Counted from the stretch's first letter, positions 24,319 to 34,395 are shown. The stretch: 64,000 bases of DNA from Mesorhizobium sp. NFR06 (GCF_900115245.1 NZ_FOVT01000015.1:1-64000); one strand, 5' to 3'. The notes: generated by a model from the letters alone, not told the origin. Numbers and translations are program-made.

Positions 24319-24717
24319 ATGCAAACAGGCGGCGCGCAGGACGGCAAGTCTCCGTCCGAGCTGATCGACGGAAGGATCAAGGAACTGGGCGACTGGCGCG
24401 GCGAGACGCTTGCCCGGCTCCGCGCTGTTATCAAGGAGGCCGCGCCGGACGTCATCGAGACCTGGAAATGGCGCGGCGTGCCGGTTTGGGAGGATGCCGG
24501 CATGATCTGCACCGGCGAGACCTACAAGGCCGTCGTCAAGCTGACCTTCGCCAAGGGCGCGGCGCTGCCCGATCCGGCGAAGCTCTTCAACTCCAGCCTC
24601 GAAGGCAACACCAGGCGCGCCATCGACTTTCGCGAGGGCGAGGAGATCGACGAAGAGGCGCTGAAGGGGCTCGTTCGCGCCGCAGTGGCGCTGAACAAGC
24701 TCAAAGCCAAACGCTGA
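24319..24717 (+). CDS. DUF1801-domain protein, second copy
   Basis: 132 aa with the DUF1801 layout: LIDGRIKELGDWRGETLARL, EAAPDVIETWKWRGVPVWED, TYKAVVKLTFAKGAALPDP, and the C-terminal IDEEALKGLVRAAVALN helix. It is divergent in sequence from the copy upstream, so an old paralogue rather than a recent duplication. Function unknown. It is convergent with the acetyltransferase gene, with a single-base gap between the stops. Confidence 0.85.
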   Translation: MQTGGAQDGKSPSELIDGRIKELGDWRGETLARLRAVIKEAAPDVIETWKWRGVPVWEDAGMICTGETYKAVVKLTFAKGAALPDPAKLFNSSLEGNTRRAIDFREGEEIDEEALKGLVRAAVALNKLKAKR

Positions 24718-25272
24718 TCAACCGAGACTGCCTCCGGCCCGCCTTTCCAGAAGGATCGTCGGTTTGTCGTGATAGGTGGTGCGCAAGATTTCGCGATAGC
24801 CGTTCTTTTCGGCCACCTTGAGCGAAGCATCGTTTTCCGGATCGATGATGCAGACGGTCCTCTGCCCCCCGAACACGTCGTCGCCCCAGGTGACGACCCG
24901 TCCGACGACCTCGCTGGCAAGCCCCCGGCCATGCGCAATCGAGGCCAGTGCCCAGCCCGCCTCCGGGACACCCTCGATCGAGGGTTCGATCTCGCGCTTC
25001 AGGTCATGGAATCCGGCCTCGCCGATGAAGCGACCTGTCGTTTTGTCCTCGATCGCCCAGAAGCCGTAGCCAAGCAGCGACCAGAGCCCGGCATGACGCA
25101 GGAACCGCATCCAGCTCTCCTCACGCGTGCGCGGCTTGCCGCCGATGAAACGGGTGACCGCGGGCTCTGCCCACATGGCGGCGTAGGTTTCGAAATCGTC
25201 CAGCCGGTGCGGCCGCAATATGGTGCGCGCCGTCTCCAGGATCGGTACGCCGGCTTCCGTTTCGATGCTCAT
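24718..25272 (-). CDS. GNAT-family N-acetyltransferase (RimJ/RimL type)
   Basis: 184 aa. LETARTILRPHRLDDFETYA is the typical RimJ/RimL-like beginning; the acetyl-CoA loop region is ASIAHGRGLASEVV and the late ENDASLKVAEKNGYREI helix is characteristic. It would acetylate an amino group of a protein N-terminus or small molecule. Monocistronic. The ATG start gives a full-length GNAT domain. Confidence 0.88.
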   Translation of the reverse strand: MSIETEAGVPILETARTILRPHRLDDFETYAAMWAEPAVTRFIGGKPRTREESWMRFLRHAGLWSLLGYGFWAIEDKTTGRFIGEAGFHDLKREIEPSIEGVPEAGWALASIAHGRGLASEVVGRVVTWGDDVFGGQRTVCIIDPENDASLKVAEKNGYREILRTTYHDKPTILLERRAGGSLG

Positions 25273-25484
25273 AGGTCTCGCCTCTGGTTGACCCGGCAGC
25301 CCTTAGCAAATGCACCCGCCCAGGCAAGGGCCAGCACGGCAAGGAGGACCCTCCAACTGCGAACGATCGTCACCCGGCACCGGGACAGCGCGGATGGCCG
25401 GCGACGGCATGGGATTTTCGTCCGACGATGCTACTCTACCGCGAACCCGTGATTCAGATACGCGGTTCAACTGCGGGAGAACCC

Positions 25485-25940
25485 ATGGATACCACCGACC
25501 TTCTGCTGGCGATCGCCCATCACCTGCTGGTGTTTTCGCTGGCCGGCATCATCGGCGCCGAGTTCGTGCTGGTGCGCGGCGATTTGGGGGCGGCGACGCT
25601 GAAGCGCCTTGTCGGCATCGATCGCCATTACGGCATCATCGCCGCGCTGATCGTCATCGTCGGCATCTGCCGGGTGTACTTCGGCCTGAAGGGCTGGGAA
25701 TTCTACGTCTACAACTGGGTGTTCTGGGCAAAGATGGTGGCCTTCATCATCGTCGGCCTGCTGTCGATCATCCCGACTGTTCGTTTCATCGCATGGAGCA
25801 GGCAGGCGAGCGGCAGTCCCTCTTTCACGGTGCCGGCGGCGGAATTGGCTTCGGTGAAGAACTATGTCCGCGCCGAGGGCTTCATCTTCCTGCTCATTCC
25901 GGTTTTTGCCGCGGCCATGGCGCGCGGCTACGGTTATTAG
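25485..25940 (+). CDS. DUF2214-family membrane protein
   Basis: 151 aa with four hydrophobic helices; HHLLVFSLAGIIGAEFVLVR in the first and KLVGIDRHYGIIAAL-type sequence in the second carry conserved histidines. DUF2214 proteins are inner-membrane proteins of unknown function. The ATG at 25485 starts the first helix. A family-B palindromic repeat begins right at its stop. Confidence 0.85.
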   Translation: MDTTDLLLAIAHHLLVFSLAGIIGAEFVLVRGDLGAATLKRLVGIDRHYGIIAALIVIVGICRVYFGLKGWEFYVYNWVFWAKMVAFIIVGLLSIIPTVRFIAWSRQASGSPSFTVPAAELASVKNYVRAEGFIFLLIPVFAAAMARGYGY

Positions 25941-25990
25941 AGCAATTCCAGGAAAAGTGCGTTGCGGCTTTCCGTCCGGAATCGCGCAAA
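25941..25990. repeat. Palindromic repeat, family B
   Basis: AGCAATTCC...GGAAAAG...CTTTCC...GGAATCGC: complementary halves forming a 3' stem-loop between the DUF2214 stop and the nth stop. Related copies are at 44751, 50551 and 56997, with a half-copy at 37376. Confidence 0.65.
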
Positions 25991-25996
25991 AAAGAC

Positions 25997-26803
25997 CTAG
26001 GCCTCGACCGGAACCATCTCATCAAGCGGCGCGATCGGCACCAACGGCGCTGGTATGTCGGTGGTCTTTTCCTTCGACTTGCAGATATCGGCGATGACGC
26101 AGGCCGGACAATCGGGCTTGCGCGCCTTGCAGACATAGCGGCCATGCAGGATCAGCCAATGATGCGCATGGCGCATATATTCGGCCGGAATGACCTTGAG
26201 CAGCCCTTGTTCGACCTGTTCCGGCGTCTTGCCTGGAGCGAGCCCGATCCGGTTGCCGATGCGCAAGATATGCGTGTCGACCGCCATGGTGTGCTGGCCG
26301 AAGGCGACGTTGAGCACCACATTGGCGGTCTTGCGCCCGACGCCCGGCAGCTTCACCAGTTCGTCTCGGTCCTCCGGCACCTTGCCGCCATAGTCGTCGA
26401 TCAGCGCCTTCGACAAAGCGATCACGTTCTTGGCCTTGTTGCGCCAGAGCCCGACGATGCGGATGTAATCGCCGACCTTGGCCTCGCCCAGCGCCAGCAT
26501 CTTCTGCGGCGTGTCGGCCACCGAAAACAACGCCTTCGTCGCCTTGTTGACGCCGGCGTCGGTCGCTTGCGCCGACAGCACCACCGCAACCAGCAGGGTG
26601 AAGGCATTGATGTAGTCGAGCTCGCCTTTCGGCTCCGGCCGCTGCACTGAAAAGCGCCGGAATATCTCATGCACCTCGGCAGGGGTGTAGAGCGAGCGCG
26701 AAGCTGCTTTTCGCGGCCGTCCACCCGCCGGCGGGCCGCCACCCGCAATGGCGGACTGAGGCTTTTTGACTGCTGCCGATTTTTTGGACTTGGGAGGCGC
26801 CAT
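25997..26803 (-). CDS. nth: Endonuclease III
   Basis: 268 aa. Helix-hairpin-helix with the catalytic Lys in KLPGVGRKTANVVL and catalytic Asp in AVDTHILR, and the [4Fe-4S] ligands C-x6-C-x2-C-x5-C in CKARKPDCPACVIADIC. It removes oxidised pyrimidines and cleaves the abasic site in base excision repair. A basic N-terminal tail (PPKSKKSAAVKKPQ) adds about 35 residues relative to E. coli Nth. The ATG at 26803 has AGGAGGG at ideal spacing. It is divergent from the DUF2244 gene with only 22 bp between starts. Confidence 0.96.
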   Translation of the reverse strand: MAPPKSKKSAAVKKPQSAIAGGGPPAGGRPRKAASRSLYTPAEVHEIFRRFSVQRPEPKGELDYINAFTLLVAVVLSAQATDAGVNKATKALFSVADTPQKMLALGEAKVGDYIRIVGLWRNKAKNVIALSKALIDDYGGKVPEDRDELVKLPGVGRKTANVVLNVAFGQHTMAVDTHILRIGNRIGLAPGKTPEQVEQGLLKVIPAEYMRHAHHWLILHGRYVCKARKPDCPACVIADICKSKEKTTDIPAPLVPIAPLDEMVPVEA

Positions 26804-26825
26804 TTCCCTCCTATAATATTCCCCC

Positions 26826-27320
26826 ATGAGCGACACAAACGCCTCGTTCCAGGCCGACGAGCCATTCTTCCAGGCTCTGCTCACTCCGCATCGTTCGCTA
26901 GGCCGCACCGGCTTCCTGATCCTGATGGGAGCGCTTCTGTTCGGCTGGGCCGTCACCGGCGCGTTCTTCCTGGCGCACGGCGCCTGGCCGGTGTTCGGCT
27001 TCTTCGGCCTCGATGTGATCGCCGTCTACATCGCCTTCCGCGCCAATTACCGGGCCGCGCGCGCCCGCGAGGAAATCTCGGTCTCGCGAACCAGCCTCGA
27101 CATCCGCAAGACCGCGCCATCCGGCCGTTCGGAAGCGCATCATTTCAATCCGTTCTGGACCAGGTTTTCGATCGCCCGCCACAGTGAAATCGGCATCACC
27201 AAAATGGCGGTGGAGGCGCAAGGCAAGAGCGTGGCGATCGGCGGCTTCCTCAATCCCGATGACCGCGAAAGTTTTGCCACCGCCTTTTCGCGCGCGCTGG
27301 CGACCGCCAAGACACGTTGA
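26826..27320 (+). CDS. DUF2244-domain membrane protein
   Basis: 164 aa with two adjacent membrane helices (about 28-68: LILMGALLFGWAVTGAFF and GFFGLDVIAVYIAF), followed by a cytoplasmic beta-rich part (ISVSRTSLDIRKTAP, GKSVAIGGFLNPDDRESFA). Matches DUF2244, whose role is unknown. Its start is 22 bp from nth; the shared TATAAT-like sequence near 26812 may serve one of the two genes. Confidence 0.88.
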   Translation: MSDTNASFQADEPFFQALLTPHRSLGRTGFLILMGALLFGWAVTGAFFLAHGAWPVFGFFGLDVIAVYIAFRANYRAARAREEISVSRTSLDIRKTAPSGRSEAHHFNPFWTRFSIARHSEIGITKMAVEAQGKSVAIGGFLNPDDRESFATAFSRALATAKTR

Positions 27321-27425
27321 GCACGATCCCAACCGAGGTCTGCGTCGGCGAAAAATGGGGGCCGGTCTTTGCTTTCGCCGCGCCGCGGTTCGGACAAGAT
27401 CAGGCTCGAGGCAAAACCAGGCGCC

Positions 27426-28241
27426 TCAGAACCGGTAGCGCAGCAGCCTGCCGACCTTGCGCATCGCAGGGATAAGCCTCCACAGACCGATGAACAGGCG
27501 CGCCGACCAGCCGAGACGCGCCCCCTGCTCCGGCATGTAAGACGGGATCTCGCCGATGAAGCGAAGTTTCGGCACGGCCAGTTCCAATTCGCGCGGATCC
27601 TCGATGGCCCAATGGACTTCGGAGCCGGTTGCCTTGATGGCCGGGTTGAGGCGCATCAGCCTCAGGCCGAAACGGCTATAGGCGTCGAACGTCAACTCGC
27701 CGCCGGCAAGATGCGAGACAAGCCGCGCAAACAGTCGCGGCCCCTCGTCGGCCGCGAGATACGGCGTCAGCCCCTCGGCCACCACCATCGCGGGGCGATT
27801 GCGGGGCACTTCGACCAGCCAGTCCGGTTCGGTCACCGACGAAGCGATCAGATGGTAACGATCCCTGGACGGATAGAGCCTGCGCCTTAGCTCGATGACA
27901 TCCGGATAGTCGACATCGAACCAGTCGACGCCTTGCGGCGGGTCGACGCGAAAGATCCGCGAGTCGAGCCCGCACCCCAGATGCAGAGCGATCGCGTCCG
28001 GATATCTTGCAAGGAAATCCGCAACGCAAACGTCCAGTGTTTTCGCCCGGATAGCAAACCCCAGTCCAAGATTGCCGTCGACCTTGAGCCTCGAGAAATC
28101 ATAGTCGATCTTGCGCACCGCCTCGTCGGCGAAGCGGTCCTGGAGCAGCGAATGCGGCCGCCGGCTCTCCAACGCCTTGCCGTAAAGCGTCATCAGCAAG
28201 GTTTCCTTTGCCCCGCTCAGATCAACCTTTTCACCGGCCAT
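27426..28241 (-). CDS. Class I SAM-dependent methyltransferase (PPM/LCM type)
   Basis: 271 aa. The leucine carboxyl methyltransferase-like pattern is clear: AIALHLGCGLDSRIFRVDPP (motif I), WFDVDYPDVIELRRRL, and MVVAEGLTPYLAADEGPRLF. These enzymes methylate oxygen of small molecules or carboxyl groups, often in secondary metabolism; the substrate is unknown. The ATG at 28241 follows AAAGGA. It is divergent from the Ada-like gene. Confidence 0.85.
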   Translation of the reverse strand: MAGEKVDLSGAKETLLMTLYGKALESRRPHSLLQDRFADEAVRKIDYDFSRLKVDGNLGLGFAIRAKTLDVCVADFLARYPDAIALHLGCGLDSRIFRVDPPQGVDWFDVDYPDVIELRRRLYPSRDRYHLIASSVTEPDWLVEVPRNRPAMVVAEGLTPYLAADEGPRLFARLVSHLAGGELTFDAYSRFGLRLMRLNPAIKATGSEVHWAIEDPRELELAVPKLRFIGEIPSYMPEQGARLGWSARLFIGLWRLIPAMRKVGRLLRYRF

Positions 28242-28356
28242 GATTGTCCTTTTCAGCACGAAGCTGATTCTATCTGGGTGCAGCTGGCGGGAAGGCAAGT
28301 TTCGGGTGGTGGCAAGGCTCTGGAAGACCGATATTCGCGGTCAAGGAGATATTGCC

Positions 28357-29262
28357 ATGAACGCTCAGATGACCATGAATACGCGGATGAGACCGACCGC
28401 GATCCTTCACAACGACGTCACCCCCGAAGGCAGCGACTATGAAGTCGTGCGCCGCGCCATCGAGAAGATCAGCCTCGACTACCGCGACCAGCCCTCGCTC
28501 GAGGTCCTGGCCGAGGAAGTCGGCGAGACGCCGACCGGCCTGCAGAAACTCTTCACCCGCTGGGCCGGCCTGTCGCCCAAAGCCTTCCTGCAGGCCGTGA
28601 CGCTCGACCATGCGCGCAGGCTGCTCGATTCCGGCATGCCGCTCCTGGAGACCTCGTTGGAGCTCGGCATGTCCGGTCCCGGCCGGCTGCACGACCTGTT
28701 CGTCACCCACGAGGCGATGTCGCCCGGCGACTACAAGACCCGCGGCGCCGGCCTGACCATGCGCTATGGCTACCACATCTCGCCTTTCGGCATTGCGCTC
28801 ATCATGGTCACCGACCGGGGTCTCGCCGGCTTGGCCTTCTGTGACGCCGGCGGCGAGCGGGCTGCCTTCGCCGACATGTCCGGCCGCTGGCCGAACGCGA
28901 CTTATGTCGAGGACATGGCTGCCACCCAGCCTTATGCCGCGCGGGTCTTCGACCCGTCAAAATGGCGCGCCGACCAGCCGCTGCGCGTGGTCATGATCGG
29001 CACCGATTTCCAGCTTCGCGTCTGGGAAGCATTGCTGCGCATCCCGATGGGCAGGGCCTGCACCTATTCCTCGATCGCGGCAAGCATCGGCGCCCCCAGC
29101 GCCAGCAGAGCCGTGGGTGCGGCGGTAGGCGCCAACCCGATGTCGTTCGTGGTGCCCTGCCATCGCGCGCTCGGCAAGTCGGGCGCCCTCACCGGCTACC
29201 ACTGGGGGCTGACGCGCAAGCGCGCCATCCTCGGCTGGGAGGCGGGACAGGTGGCGTCCTGA
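28357..29262 (+). CDS. AraC-type HTH / O6-methylguanine-DNA methyltransferase (Ada-like)
   Basis: 301 aa. The AraC-type helix-turn-helix region spans about 35-120 (LEVLAEEVGETPTGLQKLF, then ELGMSGPGRLHDLF). The C-terminal alkyltransferase domain contains the acceptor cysteine in SFVVPCHRAL and the helix-turn-helix IGAPSASRAVGAAVGANP. The N-terminal zinc domain of E. coli Ada (methylphosphotriester acceptor) is absent, so this is the common short form. It repairs O6-methylguanine and O4-methylthymine by suicidal transfer and may regulate genes. The ATG at 28357 has AAGGAG upstream. Confidence 0.93.
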   Translation: MNAQMTMNTRMRPTAILHNDVTPEGSDYEVVRRAIEKISLDYRDQPSLEVLAEEVGETPTGLQKLFTRWAGLSPKAFLQAVTLDHARRLLDSGMPLLETSLELGMSGPGRLHDLFVTHEAMSPGDYKTRGAGLTMRYGYHISPFGIALIMVTDRGLAGLAFCDAGGERAAFADMSGRWPNATYVEDMAATQPYAARVFDPSKWRADQPLRVVMIGTDFQLRVWEALLRIPMGRACTYSSIAASIGAPSASRAVGAAVGANPMSFVVPCHRALGKSGALTGYHWGLTRKRAILGWEAGQVAS

Positions 29263-29280
29263 AGTCGCGCGGCTGCAGAG

Positions 29281-31741
29281 CTATCGCGTGCGACGACGGG
29301 CCGCGATTCCTGCCATGGCTGCTGGTCTGCCGACCTCGTCCGCGTATGCCTCGATCGGGTGAGGTCGTCCGATCAGATATCCCTGCAGTGCGTGGCAGCC
29401 CTCCTCGCTGAGAAAGGTCAACTGCTCAAGTGTCTCGACGCCCTCAGCGATGATATCCATCGACAAGCCCCGGCCTAGTCCGACGATGGCGCGGATTATA
29501 GCAACCGTTTGCGGATTCTTCTGAATCATTCCGACAAAGGACTTGTCGATCTTGATCTTGTCGAAAGGAAAGGACTGAAGATAGGAAAGCGACGAATAGC
29601 CAGTCCCGAAATCGTCCAGAGCGATCTTCACCCCGAGCGATTTCAGCCGCCTAAGGATCGAGCTTGCCCGCGAAAGGTCGTCGAACAGCACGCTCTCCGT
29701 TATTTCAAGTTCGAGCCGGTTCGGATTGAGCCCAGTTTCAAGCAGGATCTGGTGCACCAGACTCGGGAGATCGCCCTGGCGAAACTGGACGGGAGACAGA
29801 TTGACGCCGATCTGAACCGACTTGGCCCACGAAGCTGCCTCGCGGCATGCCTGCCGCAGCACCCATTCTCCCAAGGATACGATCAGTCCGCTTTCTTCGG
29901 CCACCGGAATGAATTCGGCGGGCGGAATTGTTCCTCGTTCCTTGTGGCACCAGCGGATCAAAGCTTCGAAGCCGACAATCTCGCCGGATACGTTCACCTG
30001 CGGCTGGTAATGCAGGCGCAACTCGCCGCTTGCCAGCGCCGAGCGCAAGTCCTGCTCGAGGGCGCGGCGTTCGCGGAGCTTGCGATCCATGTTGGCCTCA
30101 AACATCCGGAAAACGCCGCGGCCGTCGGCTCTTGCTCGATCGAGCGCGGCACGTGCGTTGCTCAAGAGGGCCGCAACGTCTGTCGCATCATCGGGGAAGA
30201 AGGTGATGCCGATGCTGAGCCCAACCCTCAGCGCACGGCCCTCGACATCGAAAGCATCGGCAATTGTCGCGAGCAGGCGGTCGGCCAATTCCACGGCTGT
30301 CGCAGGATGCGGCCCCTCGCTGACGATTATTGTGAATCCACCGCCGCCCGTCCGTGCGAGGAAGTGCTTGTCGGCAGCTTCAGCAAGGCGCTTCGCTGCC
30401 TTGCCAAGCAGACTATCCGCAACTCCCGGGCCGTAGACGTCGTTGACCTCCTTGAAGCCGTCGATGTCGATGCGCATGACAGCGAAGGACTCCCGTCGCC
30501 CGCTCAAGCGTGAATTCGAGGCGCTCGACAAGCATCGTTCGGTTGGGAAGATCGGTCAACGCATCGTGCGTGGCCATATAAGCGATCCGCGCGGCATCTC
30601 GCTTGCGCTCTGTGATGTCCTCGGCAACTGCGAGCACGTATTTCGATTTGCCGTCATGGCTGTCTACGGCTAGGCGTCGGGTTACGAGATCGCGGACCCC
30701 CTTGTACCGCGTGGGGATCTTCTCCTCCGCAGCGATCTGCACGGTATCGGAACCCAAGGCCTCCTGATCACGAATGAGAAAGGACTCCGCTTCTTCTGGC
30801 GGAAACAGGTCGGAGTCGGTCCTTCCGATCAGTTCCTCCCGCGGGATGCCGAGCAGTTCCTCGCCCGCTCGGTTCATCAAAACGTAGCGGTGCTGCCCGG
30901 CCTCCTTTGCGAAGAGCATGACCGGAATGTTCTCGATTACTGTGTCCAGGAATTCCCTCGCGCGGCGCATGCCGTCTTCCGCGAGCTTCCGCTCCGTCAC
31001 GTCTATGATGGCAACCATAAAGGCCGCACGGCCATCATATTCGATCGGCTTGGAGTAGGCGACGATGTGGATCACGCTGCCGTCCGCCTTGATGTGGCGC
31101 CAGGTGCGTCCGCATCTGTCCGAGCCTTGGCCGTCAGCCACGATCTCGCGCATCGCCTCGACGTCTTCCGGAGGCCTGATGTCGAGTATCGATTTCGCAA
31201 GGAACTGTTCGCGCGAATAGCCGTAACATTCGACGGCGGCATGATTGACGGCCAGAAAGCGCAGGCTGCCCCGGTCGAACACCCACATCGGAACCGGGTT
31301 CTCCTCGAACAGCATCCGAAGCGAGGCCTCGTGCTGCTTGAGCGTCGTGATGTCCGAAATGCAACCAACCACGAAGCGAGCGCCGTTCGGCAGCAATGCC
31401 CGGGCCTTGCGTGTCATCAACGTGCGGACCTCGCCGTCGGGGCCCTGAATGATCTCCTCATTCTCGTTGACTTCGCCGGTGTCCAGCACCAGCTGGTCGA
31501 TCCGCCGGAACACGTCCGCATGTTCCTTGGGGACGAAATCGTAATCGGTGCGGCCGGCCAGTTCCTCGAAGGACCGACCCATGAAATCGCACATGCTTCG
31601 GTTCACCACGAGGAAGCGTGATTGGCTGTCCTTCACGAATATGGGGTGCGGGACCGCATCCAGCACCAGCCGCACGGCGTCGGCATCGTCGGAGGAAAAT
31701 GACTTTGCGAGCTGGTCGACCGGATACCCTGAGCTCGACAT
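29281..31741 (-). pseudogene. PAS-PAS-PAS-GGDEF-EAL signalling gene with a frameshift in the GGDEF domain
   Basis: The N-terminal frame (31741 to about 30505) encodes three PAS domains (near 20-135, 140-255, 265-385) and the GGDEF start HDALTDLPNRTMLVERLEF. Then the frame breaks: the next part, GRRESFAVMRIDIDGFKEVN, is read one base over, and continues to the EAL domain (FEALIRW, NLSPVQF, LEITESV, ALDDFGTGYSSLSYL, KIDKSFV, AEGVETLEQL). The junction lies at about 30493-30507 in TCGCCCGCTC. The cyclase signature is GGGGF instead of GGDEF, so the cyclase is inactive by sequence, while the phosphodiesterase motifs are intact. It is either a pseudogene or a sequencing error in an intact c-di-GMP phosphodiesterase. 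Confidence 0.85.
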
Positions 31742-31922
31742 TCTTGTCTCGCATTGTTGCCAGAAACCCAGCGGAAACGTTTACATCCACAACTCTTACC
31801 TATCAGTAACGATCAAATCACAAGTCGTAACTGAAATTGAGACCTCGTACGGACCGTCATCCGAACTCTGGTAACCGCGCGCCTTCCGGGGTAGCTTCCC
31901 GCGCATCAGCAGGAGGCCCTTC

Positions 31923-32828
31923 TTGATTATCGTTGTCGGTTCGATCAACCTCGACCTCATCGCCAATGTCGACCGCTTGCCGGAACCCGGCGAGACGGTG
32001 CGCGGCTCCAGCTTCGCCACAGCGCCCGGCGGCAAGGGCGCCAACCAGGCCCTGGCAGCCGCGCGGGCAGGAGCCCAGGTGCGCATGGTGGGCGCGGTCG
32101 GCAAGGATGGTTTTGCCGCCGAAGCGCTCGCCCTGCTCAAGACCGGCAATGTCGATCTCTCGGGTGTCGGCCAAAGCTACGCCTCGACCGGCACGGCCGT
32201 GATCCTGGTCGGCGCCGACGGCGAGAACGTCATCGCCGTCGTGCCGGGCGCCAATGATTCGGTGGTGCCGGGCGATGTTGCCAAGGCCTTCCTCAAAAAG
32301 GGCGACGTCGTGCTCTTGCAGCACGAGATCCCGCTGCAGACGGTCGAGGCCTCGCTCGACGCGGCGCGCGCGGCGGGTGCCGCCAGCGTGCTCAACACCG
32401 CCCCATTCCGGGCTGAAGCCGCCGGATTCCTCGGCAAGGCCGACTATGCCGTCGCCAACGAAACCGAATTTGATCTCTATGGCGAGGCGCTCGCGCTTTC
32501 CGGACGCGACCGCCCTGCCCGCATGCGCGACTATGCCGGCAAGACGGGCCGCGCCATCGTCGTCACGCTCGGCGGCGACGGCGTGCTGGCGGCCACGCCA
32601 GATGGTTTCCTGACCGTTCCTGCGCTGAAGATCACGCCGGTCGACACCGTCGGCGCCGGCGACACCTTCTGCGGCTATTTCGGCGCCGGCCTGTCGTCCG
32701 GCCTGTCGCTTCAGGAAGCGCTCACGCGCGCCGCCGCGGCCGGCTCGCTCGCCTGCTTGAAGCCCGGCGCGCAGCCGGCAATTCCGCTCGCAAAGGACGT
32801 CGACGCCGCCTTGGCGGAGGCGCGGTAA
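31923..32828 (+). CDS. rbsK: Ribokinase
   Basis: 301 aa, PfkB family: GSINLDLIANVDRLPEPGET near the N-terminus, APGGKGANQALAAARAG sugar-binding motif, and the C-terminal DTVGAGDTFCGYFGAGL with the catalytic Asp. It phosphorylates ribose (or a related pentose) to ribose-5-phosphate. The TTG start is backed by AGGAGG at 31910-31915. The amidase follows six bases later, suggesting nucleoside or riboside salvage, since a nucleoside hydrolase is also nearby at 35453. Confidence 0.9.
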   Translation: MIIVVGSINLDLIANVDRLPEPGETVRGSSFATAPGGKGANQALAAARAGAQVRMVGAVGKDGFAAEALALLKTGNVDLSGVGQSYASTGTAVILVGADGENVIAVVPGANDSVVPGDVAKAFLKKGDVVLLQHEIPLQTVEASLDAARAAGAASVLNTAPFRAEAAGFLGKADYAVANETEFDLYGEALALSGRDRPARMRDYAGKTGRAIVVTLGGDGVLAATPDGFLTVPALKITPVDTVGAGDTFCGYFGAGLSSGLSLQEALTRAAAAGSLACLKPGAQPAIPLAKDVDAALAEAR

Positions 32829-32834
32829 CGGGTC

Positions 32835-34286
32835 ATGCGTCCAGTCACGAAGCATCCCGCGCCGCCAGCCGGCGATATCTGCCGCCTGTCCGCCGTCGAG
32901 CTCGCCGACAAGATCAGGCAGCGCCATTTGTCGGTGCGCGAGGTGGTCGGCGCCTTTCTGGACCGCATCGAGGCCGTGAATCCGCTGGTCAATGCCATCG
33001 TATCGCTGCGCGATCGTGCCGATGTCCTGGCCGAGGCCGACACGGCCGACGAACATCTGGCGCGAGGCGGCGAGACCGGATCGCTGTTCGGCCTGCCGAT
33101 CGCCATCAAGGATCTCGCCCTGACCAAGGGGCTCCGGACAACCTTCGGCTCGCCGATCTTCGCCGATTTCGTCCCGCAGGAGGATGACTTCTTCGTCGAG
33201 CGCCTCCGCAAGGCCGGCGCCATCGTCATCGGCAAGACCAATGTTCCGGAATTCGGGCTGGGCTCCAACACCTACAACCCGGTCTTCGGGCCGACGCTCA
33301 ACGCCTTCGACCCGGCGCTGACCGCCGGCGGCTCCAGCGGCGGCGCCGCGGTGGCGCTGGCGCTCGACATGGTGCCGGTCGCCGACGGCAGCGACTTCGG
33401 CGGCTCGCTGCGCAATCCGGCGGCCTACAACAACGTCTATGGCTTCCGCCCCTCGCAGGGGCTCGTGCCGGCCGGCCCCGACATCGATGTCTTCCACGCC
33501 CAGATGGGCGTCGAAGGGCCGATGGGCCGCAGCGTGCGCGATGTCGCGCTGTTGCTCGACGAGCAGGCCGGCTACCACCCGCAAGCGCCGCTGTCGCATG
33601 CCAAGGAGGGCCCGTTCCTCGACGGCCTGCGGGCGATGGCGTCCGGCGGCCGCATCGCCTGGCTGGGCGACCTCGGTGGCCATCTGCCGACGGAACCGGG
33701 CGTGCTCGACCTTTGCGAAGCCGCCCTTGCACGCTTCGCCGATGCGTCGTTCGACAGCGAAGCGCTGGTGCCGGATATCGACTTCGAGGCGCTTTGGCAC
33801 GCCTTTGTCACCTTGCGCCAGGCGAGCAGCGGCTGCGGGCTGAAGGCGCACTACGACGACCCGGCAAAACGCCGGCTTCTGAAACCGGAGGCAGTTTGGG
33901 AGGTGGAGCAGGCGATGCGCCTCACCGCCCCGCAGGTCCATGCGGCGACCGTCCGGCGCACCGCGTGGTATCGGACGCTGCTCACGCTGTTCGAACGCTT
34001 CGACCTCATTGCCCTGCCCAGCGCGCAGGTCTTTCCCTTCGACGTCTCGATCCATTGGCCGCGCGAGGTCGCGGGCCGCGCCATGGACAGCTATCATCGC
34101 TGGATGCAGGTTTCGGCCTTTGCCACGCTTGGCGGCTGCCCGGCGCTCAACGTGCCGGCCGGGTTCGACGAGAAGGGCCGGCCGATGGGCATGCAGTTGA
34201 TCGGCCCCCCGCGCGGCGACCTGGGCGTGCTCAAGGCCGGCGCCGCCTACGAGGCGACGCTGCCGTGGCAGCCAGGCGCGGCCTGA
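32835..34286 (+). CDS. Amidase (amidase-signature family)
   Basis: 483 aa. The Ser-cisSer-Lys triad motifs are present: LPIAIKDLA (Lys), TAGGSSGGAAVALAL and ADGSDFGGSLRNPAA (nucleophile Ser region). Length is typical for amidase-signature enzymes, which hydrolyse amides in the cytoplasm; substrates range from indoleacetamide to aryl-alkyl amides, so none is named. It lies six bases after rbsK and is probably co-transcribed. Confidence 0.88.
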   Translation: MRPVTKHPAPPAGDICRLSAVELADKIRQRHLSVREVVGAFLDRIEAVNPLVNAIVSLRDRADVLAEADTADEHLARGGETGSLFGLPIAIKDLALTKGLRTTFGSPIFADFVPQEDDFFVERLRKAGAIVIGKTNVPEFGLGSNTYNPVFGPTLNAFDPALTAGGSSGGAAVALALDMVPVADGSDFGGSLRNPAAYNNVYGFRPSQGLVPAGPDIDVFHAQMGVEGPMGRSVRDVALLLDEQAGYHPQAPLSHAKEGPFLDGLRAMASGGRIAWLGDLGGHLPTEPGVLDLCEAALARFADASFDSEALVPDIDFEALWHAFVTLRQASSGCGLKAHYDDPAKRRLLKPEAVWEVEQAMRLTAPQVHAATVRRTAWYRTLLTLFERFDLIALPSAQVFPFDVSIHWPREVAGRAMDSYHRWMQVSAFATLGGCPALNVPAGFDEKGRPMGMQLIGPPRGDLGVLKAGAAYEATLPWQPGAA

Positions 34287-34395
34287 GCGATCTGAGCCAG
34301 GTGGTTGGCAAGGCGGAACGCTTGCCCAGGCAGCGGGTGCCGTGCATTGATCGGCAGCCACCGCCGCACCACCGCTGTCCCGTTCGAGGAAGATC

